Assembly (NCBI RefSeq): GCF_050587525.1
Contig: NZ_JBOBFT010000005.1
Location: 62,001-126,000, forward strand
From: Plantibacter sp050587525
GTDB lineage: Bacteria > Actinomycetota > Actinomycetes > Actinomycetales > Microbacteriaceae
DNA length: 64,000 bases
Direction: 5' to 3'
Shown: one piece after another, positions 19,771 through 28,350 of the stretch
How the letters are laid out: every line of letters begins with the position of its first letter
Numbering within the stretch: position 1 is the first letter of the stretch
Notes under the pieces: generated by a model
Databases searched by the model: none
What the model was told of the DNA's origin: nothing
What the model saw: the letters and a program-made list of their open reading frames with translations, nothing else
Position numbers and translations under genes: made by a program

Positions 19771-20471
19771 ACGCAGACACCACCACGCTCCCGAACCCCT
19801 CCAACCCCTCGCGCCGTGCGCCGGGCAAGGTCTGGCAGGAGATGCTCCGCGGCAACGCGCGATTCGTCGCAGGGACGCCGCTCCACCCCCGCCAGGACGT
19901 CGAACGCCGCACGGAGCTCGCCCACGTGCAGGAACCGCATGCGGCCCTCTTCGGCTGCTCCGACTCTCGCCTCGCCGCAGAGATCATCTTCGACAAGGGC
20001 CTCGGCGACCTCTTCGTCGTCCGGAACGCAGGCCAGGTCATCTCCGACTCCGTGCTCGGTTCGCTCGAGTACGCCGTGAGCGTCCTGAAGGTCCCGCTCA
20101 TCCTCGTCCTCGGCCACGACGAGTGCGGTGCCGTGCGTGCCGCCATCGACTCCCAGGCGCCCGACGCGGCTCCGCTTCCCGCGCACATCGACCACATCGT
20201 CCAGCGCATCGTCCCCGCCGTGCGGCAGGTCGCCGGCACGAGTGACGTCGACCCGGCCGCGGTCGACGCCCTCCAGGTCGGCCGCGAGCACCTGCGCCAC
20301 ACGGTCGCAGAGCTCCTCGAGCAGTCCGAGCTCATCAGCCAGGCCGTCGCGGACGGCGAACTCGTCGTCGTCGGCGCCAACTACCGCCTCCTCGAAGGAA
20401 CCGCGGTCCCCGACCTGATCATCGGCGACACCAGCATCCCCGACGCACAGAACAGCACCGAAGGAGAATGA
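19767..20471 (+). CDS. Beta-class carbonic anhydrase
   Basis: This is a 234-residue enzyme for reversible CO2 hydration. Zinc ligands are visible as Cys64 in CSDSR (Asp66-Arg68 dyad), His117 and Cys120 in GHDECGAV. NAGQVISDSVLGSLEYAV is the typical helix region between them. It starts at GTG in a GTGA overlap with the DUF4245 gene and ends in an ATGA overlap with fumC. Bicarbonate supply next to a TCA-cycle enzyme fits anaplerotic metabolism (inference). Confidence 0.94.
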   Translation: MNADTTTLPNPSNPSRRAPGKVWQEMLRGNARFVAGTPLHPRQDVERRTELAHVQEPHAALFGCSDSRLAAEIIFDKGLGDLFVVRNAGQVISDSVLGSLEYAVSVLKVPLILVLGHDECGAVRAAIDSQAPDAAPLPAHIDHIVQRIVPAVRQVAGTSDVDPAAVDALQVGREHLRHTVAELLEQSELISQAVADGELVVVGANYRLLEGTAVPDLIIGDTSIPDAQNSTEGE

Positions 20472-21880
20472 ACAGCGTGGTAGAGAACTCCGCAACCGAG
20501 TACCGCATCGAGCACGACACCATGGGCGAGGTGCGGGTTCCCGCATCGGCGCTCTACGGTGCGCAGACGCAGCGTGCCGTCGAGAACTTCCCGATCTCCG
20601 GATCCGGGCTCGAATCCGCACAGATCGCGGCGCTGGCCCGCATCAAGAAGTCGGCCGCCGTCGCCAACGCGAAGCTCGGTGTGCTGGACCAGGGCATCGC
20701 AGATGCGATCGCGTGGGCCGCTGACGAGGTCGTCACCGGCGCACACGACGCGCAGTTCCCCGTCGACACCTACCAGACCGGCAGCGGCACCTCGTCGAAC
20801 ATGAACATGAACGAGGTCCTCGCGACGCTCGCCACCAGCCGCCTCGGCAGCAAGGTGCACCCGAACGACCACGTCAACGCATCGCAGTCGTCGAACGACG
20901 TCTTCCCCACCTCGGTTCACATCGCCGTGACGAGCGCGCTCATCGACGACCTCATCCCCTCGCTCGACCACCTCGCAGTGGCGCTCGAGGCGAAGGCGGA
21001 GCTCTGGAAGGGCGCCGTCAAGCCGGGCCGCACACACCTCATGGACGCGACCCCCGTCACGCTCGGCCAGGAGTTCGGCGGCTACGCACGCCAGATCCGC
21101 CTCGGCATCGAGCGCGTCCGGACGGTCCTTCCCCGTGTAGCGGAGGTCCCGCTCGGCGGCACCGCCGTCGGCACCGGCATCAACACGCCGAAGGGCTTCC
21201 CGCAGCTCGTCATCGAACTGCTCGCGCAGGAGACCGAGCTCCCCATCACGGAGGCACAGGACCACTTCGAGGCCCAGGGCGCACGCGACGGCCTCGTCGA
21301 CGCGTCCGGTGCGCTGCGCGTCATCGCCGTGAGCCTCACGAAGATCTGCAACGACCTCCGTTGGATGGGCTCCGGCCCGAACACGGGCCTCGGCGAACTC
21401 CACATCCCCGACCTCCAGCCCGGTTCGTCGATCATGCCGGGCAAGGTCAACCCCGTCATCCCGGAAGCCGTCCTGATGGTCGCCGCCAAGGTCATCGGCA
21501 ACGACGCGACGATCGCCTGGGCCGGCGCTTCCGGAGCATTCGAGCTGAACGTCGCCATCCCGGTCATGGGCACGTCGCTCCTCGAGAGCATCCGCCTCAT
21601 CGCGAACGCCACGCGCGTGCTCGCGGACAAGACCGTCGACGGTCTCGAAGCGAACCTCGAGCGTGCTGCGGCCCTCGCCGGGTCGTCTCCGTCGATCGTC
21701 ACGCCGCTCAACAAGATCATCGGCTACGAGTCGGCTGCCAAGATCGCGAAGCACTCGGTCGCGAAGGGTCTCACCGTTCGTGAGGCCGTCATCGACCTCG
21801 GTTTCGTCGAGCGCGGCGAGATCACGGAAGCACAACTCGACAGCGCGCTCGACGTCCTGTCGATGACACACGCCGGCTGA
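20468..21880 (+). CDS. fumC: Class II fumarate hydratase
   Basis: FumC interconverts fumarate and malate in the TCA cycle. The 470-residue protein has TGSGTSSNMNMNEV, the substrate-site loop GRTHLMDATPV and the superfamily signature GSSIMPGKVNPV. Length and motifs favour fumarase over aspartase, although the two are close relatives. The ATG at 20468 overlaps the carbonic anhydrase stop; an in-frame GTG at 20477 is an alternative. It is the last gene of the xseA operon, and a strong hairpin follows at 21922-21955. Confidence 0.95.
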   Translation: MNSVVENSATEYRIEHDTMGEVRVPASALYGAQTQRAVENFPISGSGLESAQIAALARIKKSAAVANAKLGVLDQGIADAIAWAADEVVTGAHDAQFPVDTYQTGSGTSSNMNMNEVLATLATSRLGSKVHPNDHVNASQSSNDVFPTSVHIAVTSALIDDLIPSLDHLAVALEAKAELWKGAVKPGRTHLMDATPVTLGQEFGGYARQIRLGIERVRTVLPRVAEVPLGGTAVGTGINTPKGFPQLVIELLAQETELPITEAQDHFEAQGARDGLVDASGALRVIAVSLTKICNDLRWMGSGPNTGLGELHIPDLQPGSSIMPGKVNPVIPEAVLMVAAKVIGNDATIAWAGASGAFELNVAIPVMGTSLLESIRLIANATRVLADKTVDGLEANLERAAALAGSSPSIVTPLNKIIGYESAAKIAKHSVAKGLTVREAVIDLGFVERGEITEAQLDSALDVLSMTHAG

Positions 21881-21921
21881 TCGGTTCGCCCGACACCCGT
21901 TGAGCGGCGACGCTCACTCCG

Positions 21922-21955
21922 CGACGCGCGGGCTGCTCTCGCAGTCCGCGCGTCG
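21922..21955 (+). terminator. Intrinsic terminator after fumC
   Basis: A perfect 10-bp stem CGACGCGCGG/CCGCGCGTCG, extended by CTGC/GCAG around a four-base loop, is followed by TTGTG. It lies 42 bp past the fumC stop. Confidence 0.8.
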
Positions 21956-22051
21956 TTGTGTCCGGGCCCGTTGCAAGGACACCCGCGTCCGTTTCGCTGT
22001 GCCGGATGACTGCGGCGTCCAACACCTGTCGCACACGCCTACACTCGGACC

Positions 22052-22495
22052 ATGGGGTTCTGGTCGAAGTTGTTCGGACGCACGGAGTACGACACGACGG
22101 TGTCCGACTACCAGGGCGAGGCCGCACTCGATCGTGCGAGCTACGACCGCACGGTCGCCGCTGAGGCGGCGGCTGCTCCGTTCCGACTCGTCATCGAGGA
22201 CACCTTCGTCATCACGGGTCGTGGGACGGTCGCGACGGGTACCGTTCAGAGCGGTCGGGTCGCGATCGGTGATCGGCTGACCGCCCAGGATCCGAACGGC
22301 GGCAATCCCGTGCAGCTCCGGGTGACCGGTATCGAAGCCTTCCGACGGACGCTCACGGTCGGTGCCGCAGGCGATCACATCGGTTTGCTGCTCGGCAACA
22401 CGCCTGCGTCCGATCTGCAGCGCGGTCGTGTCCTGACCGCTGCTGAGGCGACGCTCCCGACGCCTCCGCCGAAGCCGCCGTCCCCGCACTCCTGA
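22052..22495 (+). CDS. Small protein with an isolated EF-Tu domain-2-like beta barrel
   Basis: This 147-residue protein opens with GFWSKLFGRTEYDTTVSDY. Residues about 43-128 then resemble domain 2 of translational GTPases: FRLVIEDTFVITGRGTVATG, VAIGDRL, and VGAAGDHIGLLLG as in the EF-Tu/SelB family. No GTPase domain or P-loop is present. A Pro-rich tail ends it. An isolated domain of this type could bind a nucleic acid or protein, but no function can be assigned. It stands alone after the fumC terminator and faces the aldo/keto reductase gene across an inverted repeat. Confidence 0.75.
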   Translation: MGFWSKLFGRTEYDTTVSDYQGEAALDRASYDRTVAAEAAAAPFRLVIEDTFVITGRGTVATGTVQSGRVAIGDRLTAQDPNGGNPVQLRVTGIEAFRRTLTVGAAGDHIGLLLGNTPASDLQRGRVLTAAEATLPTPPPKPPSPHS

Positions 22496-22520
22496 GCAGC
22501 GCCCTCCGCCTCTGGCGTGT

Positions 22521-22612
22521 GCACAATTCCGGAGAAGGTGTGACAGGAGTGACGAAAACGGCGGATTTCGGCCGATGTCGTCACTCGTGTCACAGGACTT
22601 CCGGAATTGCGC
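22521..22612. repeat. Long imperfect inverted repeat between convergent genes
   Basis: The left arm begins GCACAATTCCGGA and continues through GTGACAGGAGTGACG. The right arm, read in reverse complement, begins GCGCAATTCCGGA and contains GTGACACGAGTGACG. The arms are about 45 nt each, with mismatches mainly in short patches. The element fills the gap between the genes ending at 22495 and 22639, so it could end transcription from both sides or be a dispersed repeat. Confidence 0.75.
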
Positions 22613-22638
22613 AAGCACCTGTGGGGAACGCGGTGCGG

Positions 22639-23622
22639 TCACCAGCGGTCGTGGATGGCCTCACGGAAGTCACGATCGTAGATCCAGCGCACGGCGTCGA
22701 GGTAGGCGGCGGGCAACGCATCGGCACGGCCTGCTGCGGCGTTGGAGCGTGCCTGTTCGATGGAGCGCGCACCAGGGATCACGCTCGTCACACCCTCCTG
22801 CTGGGTGACCCACGCGATGGCGGCCTGTGCGGGCGTGAGGCCGTCGGGGACCAGCTCCGTCAGCTCCTTCGCAGCGGCCACGCCACTCGCGAAATCGATG
22901 CCGGAGAACGTCTCACCCACATCGAAGTGGCTGCCGTCACGGTTGTAGTTCCGATGGTCGTCGGCGGCGAACGACGTCGAGGTCGTGTACCGGCCGCTCA
23001 GGAGCCCCGAGGCGAGCGGCACCCGCGCGATGATCCCGACGCCGGCTTCAACCGCGGCGGGGAGCACCTGGTCCAGCGGCTTCAAGCGGAAGGCGTTCAG
23101 GATGATCTGCACGCTCGCGGTGCCGGGGCGGCTGATGGCGGCGAGCGCCTCGTCGCACGTCTCGACGCTCACACCGTAGTTCGCGATGGCGCCATCGGCG
23201 ACGAGCGTGTCGAGGGCGTCGTAGACGAGGTCGTTCGAGACCACCGAGGTCGGCGGGCAGTGGAGCTGCACGAGGTCGAGGCGGTCGACGCCCAGGTTCG
23301 TGCGGGAACGATCGGTCCATTCGCGGAAGTTCGCGAGGGTGAAGTTCGCTGGATCCTGCTCGCCGCGGCGACCCATCTTCGTCGCGACGGTGATGCGCGC
23401 GTCCGGGTTGTCAGCCAGGAATCCGCCGATGATGCGTTCGCTGCGTCCGTCGCCGTAGACGTCGGCGGTGTCGAAGAAGGTCACGCCCTCCTCGACCGAT
23501 GCGGCGAGGACGGCACGAGCATCGGCTTCGCTCACATCGCCCCAGTCCGCGCCCAGCTGCCACGTGCCGAGGCCGACGATCGAAACGGGCCTGCCGGTGC
23601 GGCCGAGAATGCGTTCTTCCAT
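22639..23622 (-). CDS. Aldo/keto reductase
   Basis: This 327-residue NADPH-dependent oxidoreductase of the AKR superfamily has the catalytic tetrad visible as Asp and Tyr in FFDTADVYGDGRSE, Lys in VATKMGRR and His in LVQLHCPP. The start of the barrel is LGRTGRPVSIVGLGTWQLG. Such proteins reduce aldehydes and ketones, often broadly. It is a single-gene unit. The physiological substrate cannot be told. Confidence 0.93.
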   Translation of the reverse strand: MEERILGRTGRPVSIVGLGTWQLGADWGDVSEADARAVLAASVEEGVTFFDTADVYGDGRSERIIGGFLADNPDARITVATKMGRRGEQDPANFTLANFREWTDRSRTNLGVDRLDLVQLHCPPTSVVSNDLVYDALDTLVADGAIANYGVSVETCDEALAAISRPGTASVQIILNAFRLKPLDQVLPAAVEAGVGIIARVPLASGLLSGRYTTSTSFAADDHRNYNRDGSHFDVGETFSGIDFASGVAAAKELTELVPDGLTPAQAAIAWVTQQEGVTSVIPGARSIEQARSNAAAGRADALPAAYLDAVRWIYDRDFREAIHDRW

Positions 23623-23698
23623 GCTCCAAGCCTACGGCTGTCGGGTGCTTCGTCGCGATCGGGACCCGTCCGTCTCCTCGCGGTCGGCGCATGACAGC

Positions 23699-24436
23699 TC
23701 AGCTGAGCACGGTGATCGCCGGGCCGGAACGACCGAAGAAGAGGACGACGCCGACGGCCGCCCAGAATCCGGCGAGCAGGAACGGTCCGAAGGCCATGCG
23801 GCCGGCATCGAAGGGCCGCCCGTCGGAGGACGCGCACCGTCGAACATCACGACCGTCGTTCCGACGAGCATCCCGACGACCGTCCCGATGCGCGCCCCCT
23901 CGGCTGCGCCGCCGACATCGCTGCACACGCGCGGCCACCAGCACCACGACCGCGCCGCCACCGCCGAACAGGACGCCGAGCATGGCGGCGAGCATCGTGA
24001 TGGACGGCCCGAAGCAGCCCGCGACGAGCCCCAGCAGGAGCCCGAGTTTGGCATCACCCATGCCGAGGCTGCCAGCCAGCGCGAAGAGGAAGAACACCCC
24101 GAACCAGACGACGCCGGTCGCGAACGGCAACCAGACGGGGAGATCCGACACGAACGCATCCGCGAGGACCGACGGCACCGCCATCACGATCGCTGGCAGG
24201 AGGAGGCGGTTCGGGAGCCGATGCTCGCGCACGTCGATGCGGACGAGCTGTGGCGTGATCACCGCGATCACGACGAGGGCGGCAGACACCGGCCGTGTCC
24301 CTGCGACGACCCAGCTGAGCACGACGAGCGCGAACCCCAGCGGGACCTGCCACGCAAGGCTGCCCCACGGCACTGCCCATCCGCCCACGCCCAGAGCCGC
24401 TCCCGAACCGCCGTTTCGCCCCACCGCTCCAACCAT
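23699..24436 (-). CDS. Prepilin peptidase-like membrane protease (A24 family) with an apparent internal double frameshift
   Basis: The 245-residue frame shows the two aspartate sites of GxGD/A24 proteases, RIDVREHRLPNRL and LGMGDAKLG, within hydrophobic helices. It ends with FGPFLLAGFWAAVGVVLFF, the usual last helix. It lacks the N-terminal methylase domain, like TadV/CpaA proteins that process Flp-type prepilins. Between about 23825 and 23925 the frame turns Arg-rich and loses GC at third positions. The +1 frame there reads hydrophobic (RIGTVVGMLVGTTVVMF) with high third-position GC. The gene may therefore carry two compensating frameshifts and may be damaged. It lies downstream of the phoH terminator. 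Confidence 0.7.
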   Translation of the reverse strand: MVGAVGRNGGSGAALGVGGWAVPWGSLAWQVPLGFALVVLSWVVAGTRPVSAALVVIAVITPQLVRIDVREHRLPNRLLLPAIVMAVPSVLADAFVSDLPVWLPFATGVVWFGVFFLFALAGSLGMGDAKLGLLLGLVAGCFGPSITMLAAMLGVLFGGGGAVVVLVAARVQRCRRRSRGGAHRDGRRDARRNDGRDVRRCASSDGRPFDAGRMAFGPFLLAGFWAAVGVVLFFGRSGPAITVLS

Positions 24437-24570
24437 CGGCCCAGACTAGGCACTCGCGCCGTCGCCCCGCGGAATCTCTCCACAGGCGCCCCGACGACGG
24501 TCACCACCCCAGCACGGCACCAGGACGGCACCAGCACGGCGCCAGCGCGCCAACGGCAGCAGACGCGCGA

Positions 24571-24601
24571 CAGCCCGCGAACCGTCAACGGTCGCGGGCT
24601 G
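24571..24601 (-). terminator. Intrinsic terminator downstream of the phoH-like gene
   Basis: The stem CAGCCCGCGA/TCGCGGGCTG is extended by CCGT/ACGG with one bulged base. It lies 54 bp past the PhoH stop and before the prepilin-peptidase-like gene. Between it and the stop are short CTCAC tandem repeats (24623-24656). Confidence 0.75.
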
Positions 24602-24654
24602 CTGGCGCAGCGGCTGAACTCAGCTCACCTGAGCTCACCTCACCTCACCTCACC

Positions 24655-26127
24655 TCAAGCGAGCTCGTTCCCCTCCAGCATCTCGGTGACGAGCGCGGCG
24701 ATGGCGGACCGTTCGGACCTCGTGAGCGTCACGTGCCCGAACAGCGGGTGGCCCTTGAGCGTCTCGATGACCGATGCGACGCCATCGTGACGACCGACGC
24801 GCAGGTTGTCCCGCTGGGCGACGTCGTGCGTGAGCACCACCCGAGAGTTCTGCCCGATGCGGCTGAGCACCGTGAGGAGCACGTTCCTCTCCAGGGACTG
24901 CGCCTCATCGACGATCACGAACGCGTCGTGGAGCGATCGACCGCGGATGTGCGTGAGCGGCAGCACCTCGAGGATGCCGCGTTCCACGACCTCGTCGAGG
25001 ACGTTCTGCGACACGACCGCGCCGAGGGTGTCGAAGATCGCCTGTCCCCAGGGGTTCATCTTCTCCCCCTGGTCGCCCGGCAGGTAGCCGAGCTCCTGGC
25101 CGCCCACCGCGTACAGCGGCCGGAACACCATGATCTTCTTGTGCTGCTGCCGCTCCAGGACTGCCTCGAGTCCGGCGCAGAGTGCGAGCGCGGACTTCCC
25201 CGTCCCTGCTCGCCCACCCAACGACAGGATGCCGATCTCGGGGTCCAGCAGCATGTCGATCGCGAGCCGCTGTTCTGCAGAGCGTCCGTGGAGCCCGAAG
25301 ACGTCCCGGTCGCCGCGCACGAGCTTGTAGGAGCGCTTGCCCGTGACCCGGCCGAGGGCGGATCCGCGGTCGGAGTGGATGACGAGGCCCGTGTTGATGG
25401 GCATGTCCTCGATGAGGGCCGTCGTGCCGTCCTCGCGTTCGTACAGTTCGCTCATCGCATCGGAGCCGAGTGTGATCTCGTCCATGCCGGTCCAGCCGGA
25501 GTCGACGGCGAGTTCTGCACGGTACTCCTCGGCCGCGAGCCCGATCGATGCCGCTTTCACGCGCAGCGGCATGTCTTTGGACACGACCGTGACGGCGAGG
25601 CCGTCGTTGGAGAGGTTGAGCGCCACGGCGAGGATCCGCGAGTCGTTGTCACCGAGCTGCAGCCCGGACGGCAGGACCCCCATGTTGGAGTGGTTCAGTT
25701 CGACGCGGAGGGAACCGCCGTCGCCGGCGGGAATCGGGAAGTCGAGCCGTTCGTGTTCGACGCGCAGTTCATCGAGCAGGCGAAGGGCCTGTCTGGCGAA
25801 GTAACCGATCTCCGGATCGTTCCGCTTGCCCTCCAGCTCGCTGATCACGACGACCGGGATGACGACAGCGTGCTCCGCGAAACGGAACAGCGCTTTCGGA
25901 TCGGACAGGAGCACCGAGGTGTCGAGCACGTAGGTGCGCTCGAGTTGTTCGACGCTCCGGTCCCCTGCTGGTTCGCTTGTCGTTCGCCTTCCCGACTGCG
26001 CTCCCGCAGTCCGTGTCGATGCAGTGCGTGTCGACGTCGCCTTCGTCGGTACGGTGTCGCTCGTACCGGTCTGGTCCGACGTGTTGAGTGCTTCTTGCGC
26101 GGCCACAACCACTCCCACCCCGAGCAA
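24655..26127 (-). CDS. PIN domain-PhoH family ATPase/RNase fusion
   Basis: This 490-residue protein has a PIN nuclease domain (about residues 64-200). It opens TYVLDTSVLLSDP, includes VIPVVVISELEGKR, and has an acidic site GDNDSRILAVA. The C-terminal half is a PhoH P-loop ATPase with Walker A GTGKS at 308-312 and DEAQ at 407-410. PIN-PhoH (PhoH2-type) proteins are linked to RNA unwinding and cleavage. The N-terminal 60 residues are Thr/Ser-rich. Internal GTG codons shortly after the chosen ATG could be the true start. It is a single-gene unit bounded by a terminator. Confidence 0.93.
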   Translation of the reverse strand: MLGVGVVVAAQEALNTSDQTGTSDTVPTKATSTRTASTRTAGAQSGRRTTSEPAGDRSVEQLERTYVLDTSVLLSDPKALFRFAEHAVVIPVVVISELEGKRNDPEIGYFARQALRLLDELRVEHERLDFPIPAGDGGSLRVELNHSNMGVLPSGLQLGDNDSRILAVALNLSNDGLAVTVVSKDMPLRVKAASIGLAAEEYRAELAVDSGWTGMDEITLGSDAMSELYEREDGTTALIEDMPINTGLVIHSDRGSALGRVTGKRSYKLVRGDRDVFGLHGRSAEQRLAIDMLLDPEIGILSLGGRAGTGKSALALCAGLEAVLERQQHKKIMVFRPLYAVGGQELGYLPGDQGEKMNPWGQAIFDTLGAVVSQNVLDEVVERGILEVLPLTHIRGRSLHDAFVIVDEAQSLERNVLLTVLSRIGQNSRVVLTHDVAQRDNLRVGRHDGVASVIETLKGHPLFGHVTLTRSERSAIAALVTEMLEGNELA

Positions 26128-26321
26128 CTCGTGCTCGGATCACTCTGCGAGGAAGGCCACGTAGCGGGTTTCGAGCCGAACTTGTGTGGCCGTCTCGACC
26201 AGGCGCCATGCCTGATGAGACGAAGGTACGTCCGCGAAGCATCCACAGGTGCGCGACACGCCCCGCGTCCTGTTACGGGCAGATGAACAATCCGTGTGCA
26301 GCCGATCGATCGCTCACCGGC

Positions 26322-27443
26322 TCAGTACGTCGCGGCCGTGCCGAACGATACGAGAGCTGCCCGCAGCTGCGCGATGGTCTCGTCCGTCGTCCCGGCGTGC
26401 ACCGAGAAGCGCACGGAACCGGCACGTGTCGTCGCGGTGACGCCGTGGTTGAGGAGCGATTCGGAGAGCACGGTCACGAGGGCCGGGTCCGGTTCGACGA
26501 CGATGATGCCGGCCCGCTCCGATTCGTCGCGGGAGGACGTGACGGGGAGGCCGAATTCGTCGGCCAGGTCGATGACCTCGCTCGCACGATCGGTGATGAC
26601 GCTCTGGACCGCCGCGACGCCGACGGATGCCGTGTCCTCGAGGCTCGCCGCGAAGCGGGCTTCCGCGATGGGGTCGGCCCGGGTGATCGAGAATGCGTTC
26701 GCTGAACGGCTGGGCGCTGGCGTGACGGAGAACGGCCACGGCTCATCGGTGCCGGTGATGCCGGAGAACACGGGCACGAGGCGGTCGAGGGCGCGGTCGC
26801 TGAGAGCGAGGAACCCCGTGCCCCAGCCGGCGCGCATCCACTTCTGTCCGCCGGTGGCGACGACGTCCGCGAGCTCGTACGGTGCGTCCACGACGCCGAA
26901 GCCCTGGATGGCGTCGACGATGAGCAGACGGTCGCCGATGACCTCGCGGATGCCCTCGATGTCGCTGAGGTATCCCGTGCGGTAGTCGACGAGGCTCACG
27001 GCGACGGCGGTGATCGCATCGGTCAGCTGATCGCGGATCCGGCCGGGGGTGACAGGTCCGTGCTCGGTGTCGAGCCAGGCCGGGGTGAGGACGTGCCTGT
27101 GCTCTGCGGCCCGCTCGGCCGCGAGCGGCATGCTCGGGAACTCGTCGCGGGACATCAGCACGGAGCCGGTGAGCCCGAACATGACATGCATGAGGCCCTG
27201 GGAGGTGTTCGGCTGCGTCACGACCTGATCGGTCCGGTAACCGGTCAAGGCGCCTACCGCGGTGCGGAGCCGGAGGCTCTGTTCGTCGATGCCCCGGAGC
27301 GCACCGGCACGGCCGAGGCTCAGCGTGCCGTTCCAGAGCGCCGATTCCGCGGCGACGGTCTCCGACATCGGTCCGACGCGGCCGTAGTCCAGATAGCCCG
27401 TCTCCTCCGGGAACCCGTTCCGGAAGGCGTCGAGTGCAGTCAT
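26322..27443 (-). CDS. Class V aminotransferase-like PLP enzyme
   Basis: This 373-residue PLP protein follows the cysteine-desulfurase/kynureninase branch. SLVDYRTGYLSDI and LLIVDAIQGFGVVDA supply the cofactor-binding Asp, and VVATGGQKWMRAGWGTGFL the Schiff-base Lys in GGQKW. Substrates in this branch vary (selenocysteine, cysteine, kynurenine, aspartate-type), so I do not name one. The ATG at 27443 lies four bases past the uppS stop, implying co-transcription. Confidence 0.85.
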   Translation of the reverse strand: MTALDAFRNGFPEETGYLDYGRVGPMSETVAAESALWNGTLSLGRAGALRGIDEQSLRLRTAVGALTGYRTDQVVTQPNTSQGLMHVMFGLTGSVLMSRDEFPSMPLAAERAAEHRHVLTPAWLDTEHGPVTPGRIRDQLTDAITAVAVSLVDYRTGYLSDIEGIREVIGDRLLIVDAIQGFGVVDAPYELADVVATGGQKWMRAGWGTGFLALSDRALDRLVPVFSGITGTDEPWPFSVTPAPSRSANAFSITRADPIAEARFAASLEDTASVGVAAVQSVITDRASEVIDLADEFGLPVTSSRDESERAGIIVVEPDPALVTVLSESLLNHGVTATTRAGSVRFSVHAGTTDETIAQLRAALVSFGTAATY

Positions 27444-27447
27444 GGTG

Positions 27448-28236
27448 TCAGCCTCCGAAGCGCCGGTTCCGTCGGGAGAAGTCGCGCAATGCACGAAGGA
27501 AGTCGACCTCACGCAGGTCGGGGCCGAGTGCTTCCACGAAGTAGAACTCGCTGTGAGCGCTCTGCCAGAGCATGAAGTCGCTCATCCGTTGTTCACCGCT
27601 CGTACGGATGACGAGATCGGGGTCCGGCTGGCCGCCCGTGTAGAGGTGCTCGCCGATGAGGTCGGGGGTGAGGAGGGCGGCGAGCTCTTCGAGGCTGCGG
27701 CCCTCCAGGTGGTGCTGTGACACGATGCTGCGCATGGCGTCGACGATCTCGGTGCGTCCGCCGTACCCGACCGCGAGATTGATGTGCAGGCCCTGCTTGG
27801 CGGCCGTGCGCTGTTCCGCCGCGCCGAGGGCGGCGATGAGCGGTGCGGGCAGGCCCTTCTCGGAGCCGACGTGCTTCACCCGCCAGTCGCGGTAGTGCGA
27901 GAGGTCCTCTGCGAGATCGGCGATGATCTCGATGAGGTCGTTCAACTCTTCCGGCGAGCGATTCGTGAGGTTGTCGCTCGACAGCAGGTACAGGGTGACG
28001 ACGCTGACGCCGAGATCGTCGCACCACTCGAGGAACTCGCGCATCTTCGCCGCGCCGGCGCGGTGTCCGTGGGCCGCCGAGTCGTAGCCGAGCTGCTTCG
28101 CCCAGCGCCGGTTGCCGTCGATGATCATCGCGACGTGGTGCGGCATGGTCTCGGGACGGAGGCTCTTCCGCAGACGTCTCGCATACAGGTCGTAGAGGAA
28201 TCCATCCCCCGACGCGGTTTGCTTGCTCATCACCAT
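27448..28236 (-). CDS. uppS: Isoprenyl transferase (cis-prenyl diphosphate synthase)
   Basis: This 262-residue enzyme extends prenyl diphosphates in cis to make the lipid carrier for cell-wall synthesis. HVAMIIDGNRRWAK holds the catalytic Asp40. DNLTNRS and LAVGYGGRTEI follow, and RTSGEQRMSDFMLWQSAHSE is the C-terminal signature. The protein could be an undecaprenyl or decaprenyl synthase; chain length cannot be read off. An in-frame second ATG two codons later is an alternative start. The class V aminotransferase gene follows directly. Confidence 0.95.
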   Translation of the reverse strand: MVMSKQTASGDGFLYDLYARRLRKSLRPETMPHHVAMIIDGNRRWAKQLGYDSAAHGHRAGAAKMREFLEWCDDLGVSVVTLYLLSSDNLTNRSPEELNDLIEIIADLAEDLSHYRDWRVKHVGSEKGLPAPLIAALGAAEQRTAAKQGLHINLAVGYGGRTEIVDAMRSIVSQHHLEGRSLEELAALLTPDLIGEHLYTGGQPDPDLVIRTSGEQRMSDFMLWQSAHSEFYFVEALGPDLREVDFLRALRDFSRRNRRFGG

Positions 28237-28350
28237 GCAACGCTAGTGCCTTTTTCCTGGAGCACCCGAGCGGATCGGCTCGTGCCGCCCATCTGCCTGT
28301 GATCTCCCGCGTCTGTCGGGTTGACCTGGCCACGCGACTATTCTTGCTGC

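Noticed and set aside
20381..21871. 496-codon minus-strand frame opposite fumC
   Set aside because: It mirrors the fumC gene in antisense and shows only charged, valine-rich antisense composition.
22575..23694. Long plus-strand frame over the aldo/keto reductase gene
   Set aside because: It reads as charged low-complexity sequence antisense to clear AKR motifs.
24623..24656. CTCACC tandem repeats as possible CRISPR or iteron
   Set aside because: The units are 5 bp and contiguous with no spacers; they are a simple short tandem repeat next to a terminator.
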